Positions 53,982-63,864 of a stretch of DNA of 64,000 bases are shown piece after piece (positions within the stretch are counted from its first letter, which is position 1; each line of letters opens with the position of its first letter). The notes below the pieces were generated by a model. It saw only the letters and a program-made list of their open reading frames with translations. It had not been told where the DNA came from and did no database searches. The stretch comes from Girardinichthys multiradiatus (Eukaryota > Chordata > Actinopteri > Cyprinodontiformes > Goodeidae): contig NC_061797.1 in assembly GCF_021462225.1 (NCBI RefSeq), forward strand, positions 2,721,001 through 2,785,000, read 5' to 3'. The translations under genes were made by a program, and so were the position numbers.

Positions 53982-54609
53982 TTTTTTAGGGGTATAACTA
54001 ATTGTAATATTTTGTGAGCACCATCTTCTAATTCTGCATTTTTCCGATTAGCTCTTAGTGATGTGGCAGCCGTCAATTCAGCCAGCCCTTTAAACCCACT
54101 TGATGGACGATACCGTGGACAGTGGAGAGAGGCATCACAAACATCTGCAGACCACCTGTGTGATGCTTCGCTCACCATCCAGAAAGACTAACCACAGGTC
54201 TCAGTTGCAGCGTCCCATCCAAGTCTCTGACCTTGTGAGAGATTTAGCCACACTGCCAGACTTTCTGTTCAGAAAGACATCAGCCTCTTTGTTCTGTTGA
54301 AGAGGTGATCCTGGAACCGGTCACTCAGGTTGATCCTGCTGTCGCCATTGTAAATACTTGTATATAGTTTTATTTGATGCCTTTTGTCTTGTAATCTTGA
54401 TCTGTTTGAATGTTTTCTTCCCCCATTCTGTTTAAAATGCTGTTTGTATTTTTCATAATAAATTCTGTTTATAACTTTAAATGAAGTTGATGTATTATTA
54501 GATCAAATGGAAATAACATTAGTGACAAAAACAATTTTGAAATTTATTCGAATACCTGAAAACTTTAAGAAACAATCTGAACAAAACTTAATATTTCTTA
54601 TGTAGCACC
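53982..54609. other. Spacer between the convergent Harbinger genes
   Basis: AATAAA at about 54459 fits the transposase transcript. A short open segment (54060-54190; NSASPLNPLDGRYRGQWREA) preceded by ctcttag could be an additional 3' exon, but I cannot support it from a known family feature. Confidence 0.4.
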
Positions 54610-56043
54610 TTATTTTGGTGCCATTCTTTGGAAAACAGTCTGTGCCCTCATGTCCTCCCTGATTAAATCCATCATCTCCTCATATCTGTCCCTCTTTCTT
54701 TTCTGACCTCTTCCTGCTGGCTCACTGTCTTCCTTCTCCATCTGGTTGCCCACCGCTCCGCTTGGCCCTGGAGTATCCTCAGGGATGGAGGCAATTAGGA
54801 CAGGAGGTGTTGTGGAAGGCCTCTGTCCCAACACCTCATCCATAAGGACAAACCAGGGCCAAGTAGCAGCAGTGGGCTTTTCACTGACTCCCTCTCCTGA
54901 CCCTGGATACTTGCAATCCTAAAGTTAGATGGAATTAAAAACAAAATTGACTAAACAAGACTTTTAGAAATATTGTTTTATTTGTGTGTGACATGAGAAC
55001 TTCTGAACATACTCTAAATTCTTTTTTTTTTTTTTCAAATTGTCACATTGTTTTGGCCTGCAAAGGTGGTGACCTTCCCCTGTTGGTCCATCTTCTCCAG
55101 AATTGTCCAAAACCGAAAGAAGTATGTTAATTACTGGATGGATATTTATGAAACTTAGAAAGATAGGAGTTATTGAAACTGGACAGTAACTGACTGCAAA
55201 GAATGTTATTGTACCTCCAAGCCACGGTGGCTGAGTTTTTAGCTCCAGTAAAAAGGTGGTGGTTCTCACCCCTGAGCTTAATAAACTGGCCCGTCTGCTC
55301 CTTTGTACCTAAAAAACAAATATCTTGCTTAATATCAGAGCAAAAATAAAGCCTTTTTTAATTTTACATTTATCTTAATTTGAAGAAAATATTAAAAATA
55401 TTTATATGCAAATGTCTAAAACAAGCTCTTTCAAACTTTTAACTTCTTTACTGAGATTCACTTACATTTGGAGGTGTATTCCTCGTCAGGTGTACCTGGA
55501 ATCAGAAATTATAAGGCTAGCCGAATTATAAATAAACTTTTAAAACATATAGCACATTTCTTCATTAAAAATTAATATTGAAAAGCTTATTTATTCTCAA
55601 TCACACTCTCCAGCGATACAGTTGGATTACATAAAACTGTCCATTTATTCTGGTTAACCTTAATATCACCTGAAATGTTAAATTGATTTTCAGTAACAAT
55701 TAAAATAATAATATAAACTGTTAGAAATCACTTGTGTTAAACGTTCACTGTGATGACTGCCAGCGGAAGCTCAGTGCCGATAGTCCGGTCAGATATCTCC
55801 AAGTTTAGCTCGCCTCACCGCCGGGAAGGCTGGCAAGGCAAGCCAGTTACTACGCCGGGAACGGAAAACTCCGAACACGTCGGAGCACATTTGAAATTAA
55901 GCGATGTCTAGATAAATCAAGCAGATATTTCACGTCTACACAGTTATATTCCCGCACTAAAAACATTGTAGAAGTTAATTTGTGTCACAGAAAGTGTAAT
56001 TTTCCACAATTTACTCACAGCTTTTGCCGCTATGGTCCGCCAT
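54610..56043 (-). pseudogene. Harbinger Myb/SANT-like accessory gene, five exons, one frameshift
   Basis: Exon 1 is 56043-56019 (MADHSGKS, donor gtgagt). Exon 2 is 55495-55466 (acceptor ttccag; TPDEEYTSK). Exon 3 is 55308-55215 (acceptor ttttttag; KEQTGQFIKLRGENHHLFTG then AKNSATVAW). Exon 4 is near 55110-55010 (ILEKMDQQGKVTT, then CDNLKKK after a frameshift). Exon 5 is 54918-54610 (DCKYPGSGEGVSEKPTAATW, then MDEVLGQRPST and a basic end GRGQKRKRDRYEEMMDLI). The FTGxKNSAxxAW pattern and DNLKKK are those of Myb/SANT adaptor proteins that carry Harbinger transposase to the nucleus and to its ends. Exons 1-3 join in phase. The frameshift in exon 4 probably kills this copy; the exon 4 donor is uncertain. 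Confidence 0.75.
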
Positions 56044-56239
56044 GGCTTCCCCTGCTTGACCAATCCGCTTCGACCCGCAATGAATCATGGGAAATGATGG
56101 GCCGCGAAGGATACTCACGACCCATCCTTCAAATCAGGCAAAAGAAGGACACATTTGTCTGCTGCATTTGAGGGAGTCTCGGAATGATTCATGAATTGGG
56201 ACAGCCTTCATTGCCGCGCTGTAACGTAATCGGCCTACA

Positions 56240-56412
56240 AATACGGCCTTCGAAGAATGCAGCCCCTGAGGCTAACTTCCGGGTCAGCCTCGGCGTTGGT
56301 ACATTCCCTTTCCAGTTGATTTTGTCAAATGTAAATTTGTTTCAGTACTTGTAAAAGTGTTTTCTGAAATGTAAATTTGTTTTCTGATATGTAAATTTGT
56401 TCCGGTACTTGT
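56240..56412. repeat. Right terminal inverted repeat of the Harbinger element
   Basis: It is the inverse of about 48150-48300, including ctgaggctaacttccgggtc and cagttgattttgtcaaatg, then three to four units of aatgtaaatttgttttctg type. It is shorter than the left array. Confidence 0.85.
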
Positions 56413-57791
56413 AAAAGCAGCGGACTTCCCATGATGCCACTGGCTGTATAAAAGCACCCCCTTTCCAAGGAATCTTTCTCTTCCACTGCTCCTCTGCGGG
56501 ACTGGGACAGGAGAGGTACAGCGCGCTAATGTCTCTTTGCTGGCAAACAGACATAACTCTTCAACTGGATCCGAGAGTGTCGTACGATCATCGATGATAT
56601 GCACTAAGATAAGTACAAATGAATCACTGTATGTGTATCCGGCAGATTCATTCATAACGGGATAATAATTAAGGTACAAGCCTGGCTTGACTTTTCTCTC
56701 TGAGGCCTACAGAATCAAGCTGTGTTATAGAGAATTCCCGGTAGAGACGCTGTCTCTACAAAGCTGAGCTAAGCAGTTTCCCGGTCTGAAAGGACAACAG
56801 GAGCCGCATACGGTAACGTGCAGTTTGGTGGCCGACAGAACGAGCCGCTCCTCACAGCTAAGGAGGTTAGCTGTACCTAACCGTTTGTAGACTTTGGACG
56901 TTTCTTCAAACTTCGTCGTCGCCCGGACAACTCCTCCTCAGCACGGTTCATGAGGTAAGGTTTGGGCGGAGTGATAGAAAGATTTAGGATGAAATGATCT
57001 GAACGTTTTTCATTTGGTGCTAGCAGGATATCTGCTCAGTTTTTTGTGTTTGTGTGTTTTTAAAGTTAAGATAAACTTTATTTAAAGGGTGATTTTAAAC
57101 ACAAAAGATCGGCTATAACGCACCGTCCGCGCTTATGCAGTTTAACCTTTTATTAACGGTGTTTTAAAGGAGTGTGTTTGATTCTGGTGCTAGGCTATCA
57201 GCTTCTTTTGTTAGCTTTAACTCTTAATAGGTAAGAACACGTGCTTGCTGCTAAAGAATATTTACGCTGGAACGGTTGTTAGTTTTCAATCCAGTAAATA
57301 ATATTTCCCTAACATTATTTTACTAAACTTGATAACTAAGTAAACACCATTAAGCCCCATTTCTCCAGAAAGATTAGTCTCTTTTCCAAAATATTTCCTT
57401 GAATATTTTACCACTTCCTTAATAATATTTCTTTGAATATTATTTTAATAAGTAAAGGCAGCTAATGAGACACCGTTGAGAAATAGTCATCCAGAAGGTT
57501 GGATTTATTCAGCAGATCATTCTTAAAACATTATTTTATTAAAATAATATTTTATCTGATCTTGCATTGTGAATGGTTGTCTGAAGGTATGCTGATTATT
57601 GCCTAAGTTGGTTCCAAGACTAACTTAACTTCATTTCCAGATTCTTCAAGATAATCCTTGGTTCTCAAACATAAACATTGCATGGTAATGTGACATCACT
57701 CTTTTGGTCATGATTTCAACCATCTTTAATCAACTTGTTTATGTTGTACGTAGCACATTAATCTTCCTTATTCTTTAATTCTGCTTGGTAG
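56413..57791 (+). other. TATA-box sequence and leader-like region, unassigned
   Basis: tgtataaaagcacc at about 56446 is a good TATA box. About 500 bp downstream, cggttcatgaggtaagg (56945-56961) reads as an ATG followed by a splice donor. No coding exon could be traced beyond it. It may be the promoter and first exon of a host gene or the LTR of an unrecognised element. 57000-57791 holds nothing else recognisable. Confidence 0.3.
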
Positions 57792-58412
57792 TGTCGAGGT
57801 AGGAAAACTTTACTGGCCATCAGTTAACTCTTACATTACTCCTCACCTCTCATCGACTCTTTTTATTTGGCACCCCAAAGAACAATACTCAGTCAGAGAT
57901 CAGTTGTACGTTTCCACAAGTTTATTAAAACCAATCTGAATTCAGAGAGGAGACACCACACTTACACGGGTACCTGGAAATGTCTGTGTGTTGTCTCCTT
58001 TGGAGGTGCGCCACAATACCTTTATATACCCCTCGATGCTATGCAGTACACATACACAATCATTCTGTCTGTGGGTGTCTCCCAGCAGCAATATAACCGT
58101 TCCTTAGGTCCAAATAAGGAGTGCTTCTGGTTATTTCCTTCTGGCAAACTCATCCTCTTTCTGCTTCACCCCCATCCTCCATCTATTTACGACCTTGCCC
58201 TTGCCCTCTCTCTGCCTTCTCCCTTGTCATTCACCAATTTATGACCTCCATCTTCTTTCACCCCCTCCGGTACTCCCCTGTCGTTCACAATTTATGACCT
58301 TGCATTTTCTATGCTTCACTTCCTAAGCTTGACTCCCCTATATCTGCACACAGGTTACACACATAGATAGTTTATATTCTACATTACACACATAGATAGT
58401 TTATATTCTACA
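57792..58412 (-). repeat. 3' LTR of ERV1 (about 621 bp)
   Basis: On the minus strand it begins TGTAGAATATAAAC after the purine-rich caaaaggtggat and ends CCTCGACA. A TATA box (gtatataaagg) lies near 58020-58031 and AATAAA near 57925. The ends are inferred from TG...CA and the PPT only, because the 5' LTR is not in the window. A 33-bp direct repeat (gtagaatataaactatctat) sits at its start. Confidence 0.65.
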
Positions 58413-58985
58413 ATCCACCTTTTGAACTCTCATAAAAGAGTTCACAATCTAAAATGTCCTTCTAAGAATAAGTAGAAATAAGTAAAAATATTGCTGTACC
58501 ACCTGTAAAACAAGAAAATCATTAAGAAAACATGCATCCATCTTGCGTCCATGAATTCACACTCTGAGTCCTCATCCTGGTTATAGTCAATTTGCAACTG
58601 TGGCATCGTTATCTTTGGATCATTCTGCAGAGGTGATGAGGTACACCATCAGAGAACGAATGCATAGTACACAACAACATCCACAGGTCACCATTATCGC
58701 TACAAATACTGCAACAGAAATCATCAAAGACATTATCAAACCCTTCCAGTGTCCAAACATGCCTGTCATCCACACAAAGTTAAATTATAACCTGAAAAAG
58801 ATACAGAAACATCAAAATGTAATATAAAATATAAAATGTTCGCCAAACGGTGTCTTCTGGGGTGAGAGGGAAGCTCCACCACTCCCAGTGAGAGAGAAAC
58901 TCAATCACTTCCGCCTCTTCTTCTGCTGTTCTTGTTCTGTCTTCAGCTCTCAGGGCAGACTATCTCTGGGCTAATTTCTCTCACC
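58413..58985 (-). other. ERV1 region between integrase and LTR, no recognisable env
   Basis: Only short frames occur, the longest hydrophobic one being around 58600-58500 (WMHVFLMIFLFYRW). It may be an env remnant, but no conserved env motif is visible. Confidence 0.4.
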
Positions 58986-59540
58986 CGGGGATTATTCTGC
59001 CCCTTCTTGGGTGAGAGAAGTGAGATTATCTTTTCCTGTGTTTTCGCTCAGATCTTCCTGGATCTGAGAGAGGGATCGTTGAGGTGGTTCTGCTCCTGCA
59101 CACTGGCTCCAATGATACCAAGTATCACCTTTGCCCTTCAGCATGGGTTGTCCTCTCTGTGACCTGAAATGGACCGGTCCACCTTGGCTCTGAACACTTT
59201 CTTTTGATGACATTCAGGAGGACCCACTCGGCTTCCGAGGTGGTGGTTCCGACCCTGGTCTCTGGTTCTCTGAACCCCCTCGGGCCTTCCAAACTGATTT
59301 TTCCTCAGGAGAGGCCCTCTTTTGTAATTTCAGTACTTCTTCCAGGGTGGGTTCTGGTGTCCACCCTGCTTCTGAACATAGCATTATGTGCCTGAGCTGG
59401 TATCCTGCACACTGTTTAGCAGCCTGATCAGCTGCCTGATTACCTTGTGCTACTTTGGTGTTACTGCTGTCATGTCCTCTGCATTTAATGACAGCTACTT
59501 CTTGAGGGAGCAACAAAGCTTTAGCCAACTTTCTCATTTC
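58986..59540 (-). pseudogene. ERV1 RNase H end and deleted integrase
   Basis: The segment 59537-59400 (LLLPQEVAVIKCRGHDS, NQAADQAAKQCAG) is the closing part of retroviral RNase H. The linker TPEPTLEEVLKLQKRASPEE follows. The integrase zinc module and catalytic core are missing. Near 59190 the C-terminal SH3-like domain is visible in two frames (RWTGPFQVTERTTHA and KGDTWYHWSQC). So a deletion has removed most of integrase. The break is described, not reconstructed. Confidence 0.75.
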
Positions 59541-60205
59541 CTATTCATGTTTAATGGGTTTCTGTCCTGCAGTTCTGAATCCTGTCCTCAGCCACTGTTT
59601 GAGTTCTACATGTACTGCTCCTGTAGCATATGTGGAATTTGTGTAGATATTAACCTTCTGTCCTGCTCCTAGTTCCAGAGCAGCTATTACTGCCAAAACA
59701 TCTGCTTTCTGCACTGATTGTGCATCTGTCAGTTCCTCTGCCTGTACTGTGATAAAATCTGTCACCACCGCATATGCTGCCTTAAGTCCTTCTGCATCAT
59801 CCCTAAAACAACAACCATCTGTGAACAGCTGTCTCACCTGAGGTCCCTCAAGGGGGCTGGCTTCTAAATCTGGTCTTATCTTTTCTGTCCTGCTAACCAG
59901 CTCTTCACATTGATGTGGTTCCTCCTGTGTTATTCCATCCGCCATGTTGATTCCCTCGTGAGTGTAGGTTATGTTGGTGCCTCCAAGATTTTTGCTGAGC
60001 CTGTGTTGTCTCAGAGCTGTCATGGTGAAACTTTGAGAGTTCACAAATGCCACCACACTGTGAGTTGTTAAAACATTCAGAGGTTGTCCCATCACGAAGT
60101 GAGCTGTTTGTTAATTAATTTTGCCAACCCTGCTGCATGTTGTGTGTATTGTGGGTGGCGTTTTTCCATGTTATCAATCATTACTGAAATGTACATCAGC
60201 ATAAA
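59541..60205 (-). pseudogene. ERV1 RT connection and RNase H
   Basis: The part at 60200-60095 (SVMIDNMEKRHPQYTQHAAG) is the RT-RNase H connection; a frame break lies near 60100. The open frame from 60095 contains VLTTHSVVAFVNSQSFTMTA and then RNase H: QLFTDGCCFRDDAEGLKAAY (catalytic Asp), SVQKADVLAVIAALELG (Asp where Glu is usual) and NIYTNSTYATGAVHVELKQW (Asn where the catalytic Asp is usual). Two altered active-site positions indicate loss of function. A stop just before 59541 separates it from the next segment. Confidence 0.85.
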
Positions 60206-60207
60206 TT

Positions 60208-60828
60208 GTTGAGGTAAAATAATGCTATCACTGATATTCTTGTGGCCTCAACCTCTCCCAGTCCGGATGTCGTGAGAAAGAACATATGAAGAGCAGGAAA
60301 TTAAGATTAACACAAGTTTAATTTGGAAGATAGTAAGTCCAATGATTTCTAATGCAAAATGATTATACAAAATACCATATTGAAGGAAAATTACATATAA
60401 AAGAGAGAATTTACAAAAGGAGAGAGAAGTTATATAAGGGCCCTTACAGAGAGAGATGGATTTTCAGCAAAGCATGGCTGTCTTTACCCAGATGTCTCTG
60501 TCATTACAAGTTTTCAGTACATCTTTATACTGTGGACTTCAAAGCTTACTGACTGTGCCTTCCCTTTTTCCATCAGGTGTTGTAAATCAGCCAAGCTTCC
60601 TTGTGGCATCTATACCACGGCCAAAAGTTGACATTTATTGCTTTATTGTTCCTACAGCCAGCTTTTACGGCTTGCAGCTGCCGAGAACCTAACCCCTGTT
60701 TCACCCTTGTGCCACCCTGACCCCTGCTGTGATCTCTCCCCAAGGCTCACTCATGTTAAATCTCAGTTTAATGTTCTCACATGCAAACTAAACTAATAAC
60801 ATGAAATTACATGATTTTAATTCTCAAC
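60208..60828 (-). mobile_element. Solo LTR inserted in ERV1 pol, TSD AATT
   Basis: On the minus strand it starts GTTGAGAATTAAAATC and ends TTTTACCTCAAC. AATT lies at both edges (60204-60207 and 60829-60832). ERV1 pol is interrupted between the conserved QKKGGE-like region and the following connection domain. It contains several AATAAA and TATA-like strings. It has no similarity by eye to the ERV1 LTR. Orientation is tentative. Confidence 0.65.
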
Positions 60829-61711
60829 AATTCCTCTCTCCCCCTTTTTTCTGAAACAAAACTCCATTTACTGCCAGTTTTGTTACAGAAACACCCAAAT
60901 AAAATGGTGTGGTGTAGTCTGGGAGCGTACGTTCTGCCACGTTGGAGAGAAGCTGCTTTAACACAATAAAGGCCATTGTTGAGATTTCGCATGCCCTGTT
61001 CTCTGACTAGGTCTCTGAGGGGCTGTGTGAGATCGGTGTAACCTGGGATGTAGTTCCTGCTGTAGCCTGCAAGGCCCAAAAATGACAGCAGGTCTTTCAA
61101 CCTAAGAGGTTTAAGGTGTGTTAAAATACGTTGCTTATGTGAACCTAACATGCTCGTGTTTCCTGCGGTAATAACTCCGCCCAGGAAGGAAACTTGCCTC
61201 CTTGCAATTTGTAGTTTATTTTTACTGACCTTGAATCCATGTTTATGCAAATGTCTCAGCATGAGTTCTGTAGATTGCAAACAGAGCTCCGCTGTGGATG
61301 CTGCCAGTAGGACGTCGTCCACGTACTGAATTAGAGTCACGTTCTGTGGTAGGGGGCAAGTCTGTAACACATCTTTCAAAACCTGGTTAAATATACCTGG
61401 GGAAAGGGCGAACCCTTGTGGCAGACGGGTGTAGCGCAGCTGCTCCCCACAATAGGTGAAAGAAAGAATGTCTCTGCACTCTTCTGCTAATGGCAAACAC
61501 AAAAAGCATTAGCTAGATCAATACATGTGTACCACTGATGTGAACGTTCAAGGTTGGAGAGAACAACATAGGGATTTGGGACAGGAACAGTAGGAGTCAC
61601 CAGAACTGAATTTATTGCTCTTAAATCATGTGCCATGCGGTATTTTCCAGTACCTTTTTTCTGTACAGGAAGGATGGGTGTGTTCCATGATGAGGCTGAG
61701 GTTTCTAACAC
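60829..61711 (-). pseudogene. ERV1 reverse transcriptase, broken
   Basis: From 61711: SSWNTPILPVQKKGTGKYRM, HDLRAINSVLVTPTVPVPNP and YTCIDLANAFCVCH (first catalytic Asp). A small overlap or frame break sits at about 61495. The next frame has FTYCGEQLRYTRLPQGFALS and the active site IQYVDDVLLAAS (YVDD). KNKLQIARRQVSFLGGVITA and LSFLGLAGYSRNYIPGYTDL follow, then a decayed connection ending at the solo LTR. The motif order matches ERV1/gamma-epsilon-like fish retroviral RT. The second frame is open for 231 codons. Confidence 0.88.
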
Positions 61712-61744
61712 ACCTGCTGCCTTCAGGCCTTCAATGGTGTCTCT

Positions 61745-62374
61745 GATGCCTTCCTGAGCTTAGTTTTTGTGTGGATACTGTGGAACCCAAATAAGCGAGG
61801 GAGATGCAACCTGAAAAGAAACTGGGGCGCAGGGGGTTAATCCTACATCTGTGGGCCCTTCAGTCCATAACTGATAAGGTAGGCTCTGCAAAAGAGCTGC
61901 AGCTTTGGGATGATCTGTTTTTTCTCTCCCAGGATGATGTATGTGCATCCCATGCTGCAACAGAACTTCATCAGTAGCTGTACATTTTATACAGTATGTG
62001 TCTGTGCTCTTAGAATACCTTAAGTTGGTGACTGAGGTGTCCTGCCAATCCCTAGCTGCCAGGGAGCGCTTTACCACTCCTCCCAATTCCGTCGCTTGAT
62101 GCAAAGAAAGAGAAACATGAGGAACAGCTTCATCTGACATTAAATACCATTCTGCTTGGTCAGGTGTTAAATCAACTGTTGCAGCCACACCCTCAGGAGC
62201 CACATAAATATTTTTGGATGAAATAAACCATGTCCTACCTTCTACTGTTTCATTAAACAAATCCTGGTACCATTCAGTGTGACAACGGTCGTAGAACAGA
62301 GTGACATGGGGCGGCTCAGGCGGAGAGGTGTAGGGGCAGAGACTTTGAATCCAGGGCTTCCACAGCTGATACAC
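61745..62374 (-). pseudogene. ERV1 pol linker between protease and RT
   Basis: An open frame of 204 codons reads PPEPPHVTLFYDRCHTEWYQ, VAPEGVAATVDLTPDQAEWY, LMSDEAVPHVSLSLHQATEL and PYQLWTEGPTDVGLTPCAPV, ending IWVPQYPHKN. I recognise this long domain from fish endogenous retrovirus polyproteins; its role is unknown to me. It ends at a stop at 61760-61762 where RT would follow. Confidence 0.75.
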
Positions 62375-62429
62375 AGAGAAGATGCTGCTTGGAGAAGAAG
62401 GTGCGGTCAGCAGTCCCCAGTAGATGTCA

Positions 62430-62840
62430 GCATATTCCTCTTAAACTGGCTGTAAAAAATATTGTCCATGCTGAAGCAGTTGTCCACATGCCAAAGAGGA
62501 ACCATCTGGAAAAGTTACTGTTAATCCATCAGTACCACACAACACTGATGCTCCCAGCTTCACTAATAAGTCTCTGCCCAGCAAATTAACAGGTGTGCTG
62601 GGTGAACACACAAAAGGGTGAGTTACTCTCTGAGTCCCAATCTGAACAGGAAGTGGTACAGTCACAGGCAGCCCCTGAGAAGCCCATCACAGAAACAGTC
62701 TTGGTAGAGAGCAGTGGTTTAGGAGGTTGCTGTGCTATGGTGGAATAAGTAGCTCCAGTGTCCACTAAAAATTCAGACAGTTCTCTCCCACCTTTGCAGG
62801 CAACATGGTATCTGCTGTGCCCACGCTGCCTTGGTCCTCC
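62430..62840 (-). pseudogene. ERV1 aspartic protease, broken
   Basis: The active-site motif ELSEFLVDTGATYS lies near 62785-62745 on the minus strand. The flap and C-terminal part follow in another frame from 62665 (LPVQIGTQRVTHPFVCSPST, PVNLLGRDLLVKLGASVLCG). LLGRD is the conserved closing motif of retroviral protease. At least one frameshift separates the two halves near 62680. Confidence 0.8.
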
Positions 62841-62849
62841 ACAGGGGCG

Positions 62850-63269
62850 TCAGTATGGCCTGTAAGACGAGTGTCCACCCATCTGTGGATACTGGCCCTG
62901 CTGGGGTGGTAGAGGTGCCATACCTGGAGCAGGAGGGACCGTTACTCCCTGCTGTGACCCCCAGTTGGGGCAGGCACGTGCCCAATGTCCAGACTGACCG
63001 CAGTTGTAGCACACATCTCCCAGTGCCCTGCTGGCTCCACCCCTTCCTCTGGGTGCTCCACACCATCTACTACGACCAGCTGACCACCAACATGCCATCC
63101 GCCTCCACGACCAGGGCCACTGTACCTGTAATTATAAAATAAATAGGGTGGAGGAGGGGGTAACGCCCATCCTTGGCACTGATCAGTCACAGGTGGTAAC
63201 ATAAACATAGGTGTGTGCTGCAGGAGATGCAGATTGTTGTGTAATTTTCTTATCAAAGTGGGTAGAAGT
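62850..63269 (-). pseudogene. ERV1 gag C-terminus with one zinc knuckle
   Basis: The nucleocapsid knuckle CYNCGQSGHWARACPN sits at about 63015-62968, preceded by a Gly/Arg-rich stretch (YSGPGRGGGWHVGGQL) spread over two frames and followed by a Pro/Gln-rich tail. The coding sequence is cut at 63269 by the ERV2 LTR, and a frame break lies near 63110. Confidence 0.8.
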
Positions 63270-63658
63270 TGACTCATAACAAGAGAAAATCCGGACTTTG
63301 TCTTTATAAGTTTTATTCAAAGGCATTCAGCGTTTGAAGACCCTGACACTGAGGTTAGTCAGTGAAACAGAGCCCCGATCAACATTTACACACAGTATTT
63401 ATACCAGAACAAGACAGTGTTATCTCAACTGCAAAGAGTCTGTGTTTTATGACTCAAACCCTTCTTGAGTTCAAAGGTGACAAGGTTATCTAGGAACAGA
63501 CCTAACTGCCCTTCCTGACATTGTCCTAAAAGATGGGTCTGAACCATTAAACTTCTGATAATGGCTTTTACAGCTTACTCCCTAACACAGATGTTCACAG
63601 AAGTGAGGTAACCCAAAGGTCACACACTTTGGAACACTTAATAAAAGAATTTCCATCA
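63270..63658 (-). repeat. 3' LTR of ERV2 (about 389 bp)
   Basis: On the minus strand it begins TGATGGAAATTC right after the PPT and ends ATGAGTCA at the ERV1 gag sequence. A TATA-like box (ggtataaatac) lies near 63395 and AATAAA near 63306. Exact ends rest on TG...CA only. Confidence 0.65.
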
Positions 63659-63864
63659 CACTCCCTTCTTCTGATTACAAGATAATCACAACTAAAGGAA
63701 AATTCTTCAAAACCATCACCCCTCTCAGCTAACAGATAATTCAAAGCCATTCTATTTTGCAAACTCATAGTTCTTATAGCCTGTTGCTCCGTAGTTAGAA
63801 CAGTGAAACCTTCCTCAGATAAAGCAGTAAGGTTAAAAGTTAACACAAAGGGATCTGGGACCAA
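63595..63864 (-). pseudogene. ERV2 envelope transmembrane subunit fragment
   Basis: The frame shows a retroviral TM ectodomain heptad region (TVLTTEQQAIRTMSLQNRMA, then LNYLLAERG). In the family this coiled coil is followed by a Cys motif, the membrane anchor and a cytoplasmic tail. Here the reading diverges straight after AERG and enters the PPT and LTR, so those parts are gone. The upstream part (63865-64000) is out of frame or divergent. The fragment cannot give a membrane-anchored protein. Confidence 0.75.

Larger units (their letters stand above)
47941..56412. mobile_element. PIF/Harbinger-type DNA transposon with tandem-repeat termini and nested LINE
   Basis: The inverted termini are 47941-48300 (left) and about 56240-56412 (right). 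Their shared inner part reads, on the left, acaaaatcaaccggaaaggg, aacgccgaggctgacccgga and ggggctgcatccttcgaagg; the right arm carries the inverse. Between them lie a plus-strand transposase (52869-53981) and a minus-strand Myb/SANT-like gene (54610-56043). This two-gene convergent set is characteristic of vertebrate Harbinger transposons. An I-clade LINE occupies about 48385-52745. Outer boundaries and the expected 3-bp target duplication could not be fixed. Confidence 0.8.
57792..63269 (-). mobile_element. Endogenous retrovirus 1 (minus), interrupted and defective
   Basis: Reading right to left: gag nucleocapsid, protease, a pol linker, RT, RNase H, remnants of integrase, then a PPT-like string and the 3' LTR. 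The 5' portion (5' LTR, most of gag) is beyond the ERV2 insertion at 63270 or outside the window. A solo LTR splits RT from RNase H. No env was recognised between integrase and the LTR. Many frame breaks show an old, inactive copy. Confidence 0.85.
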
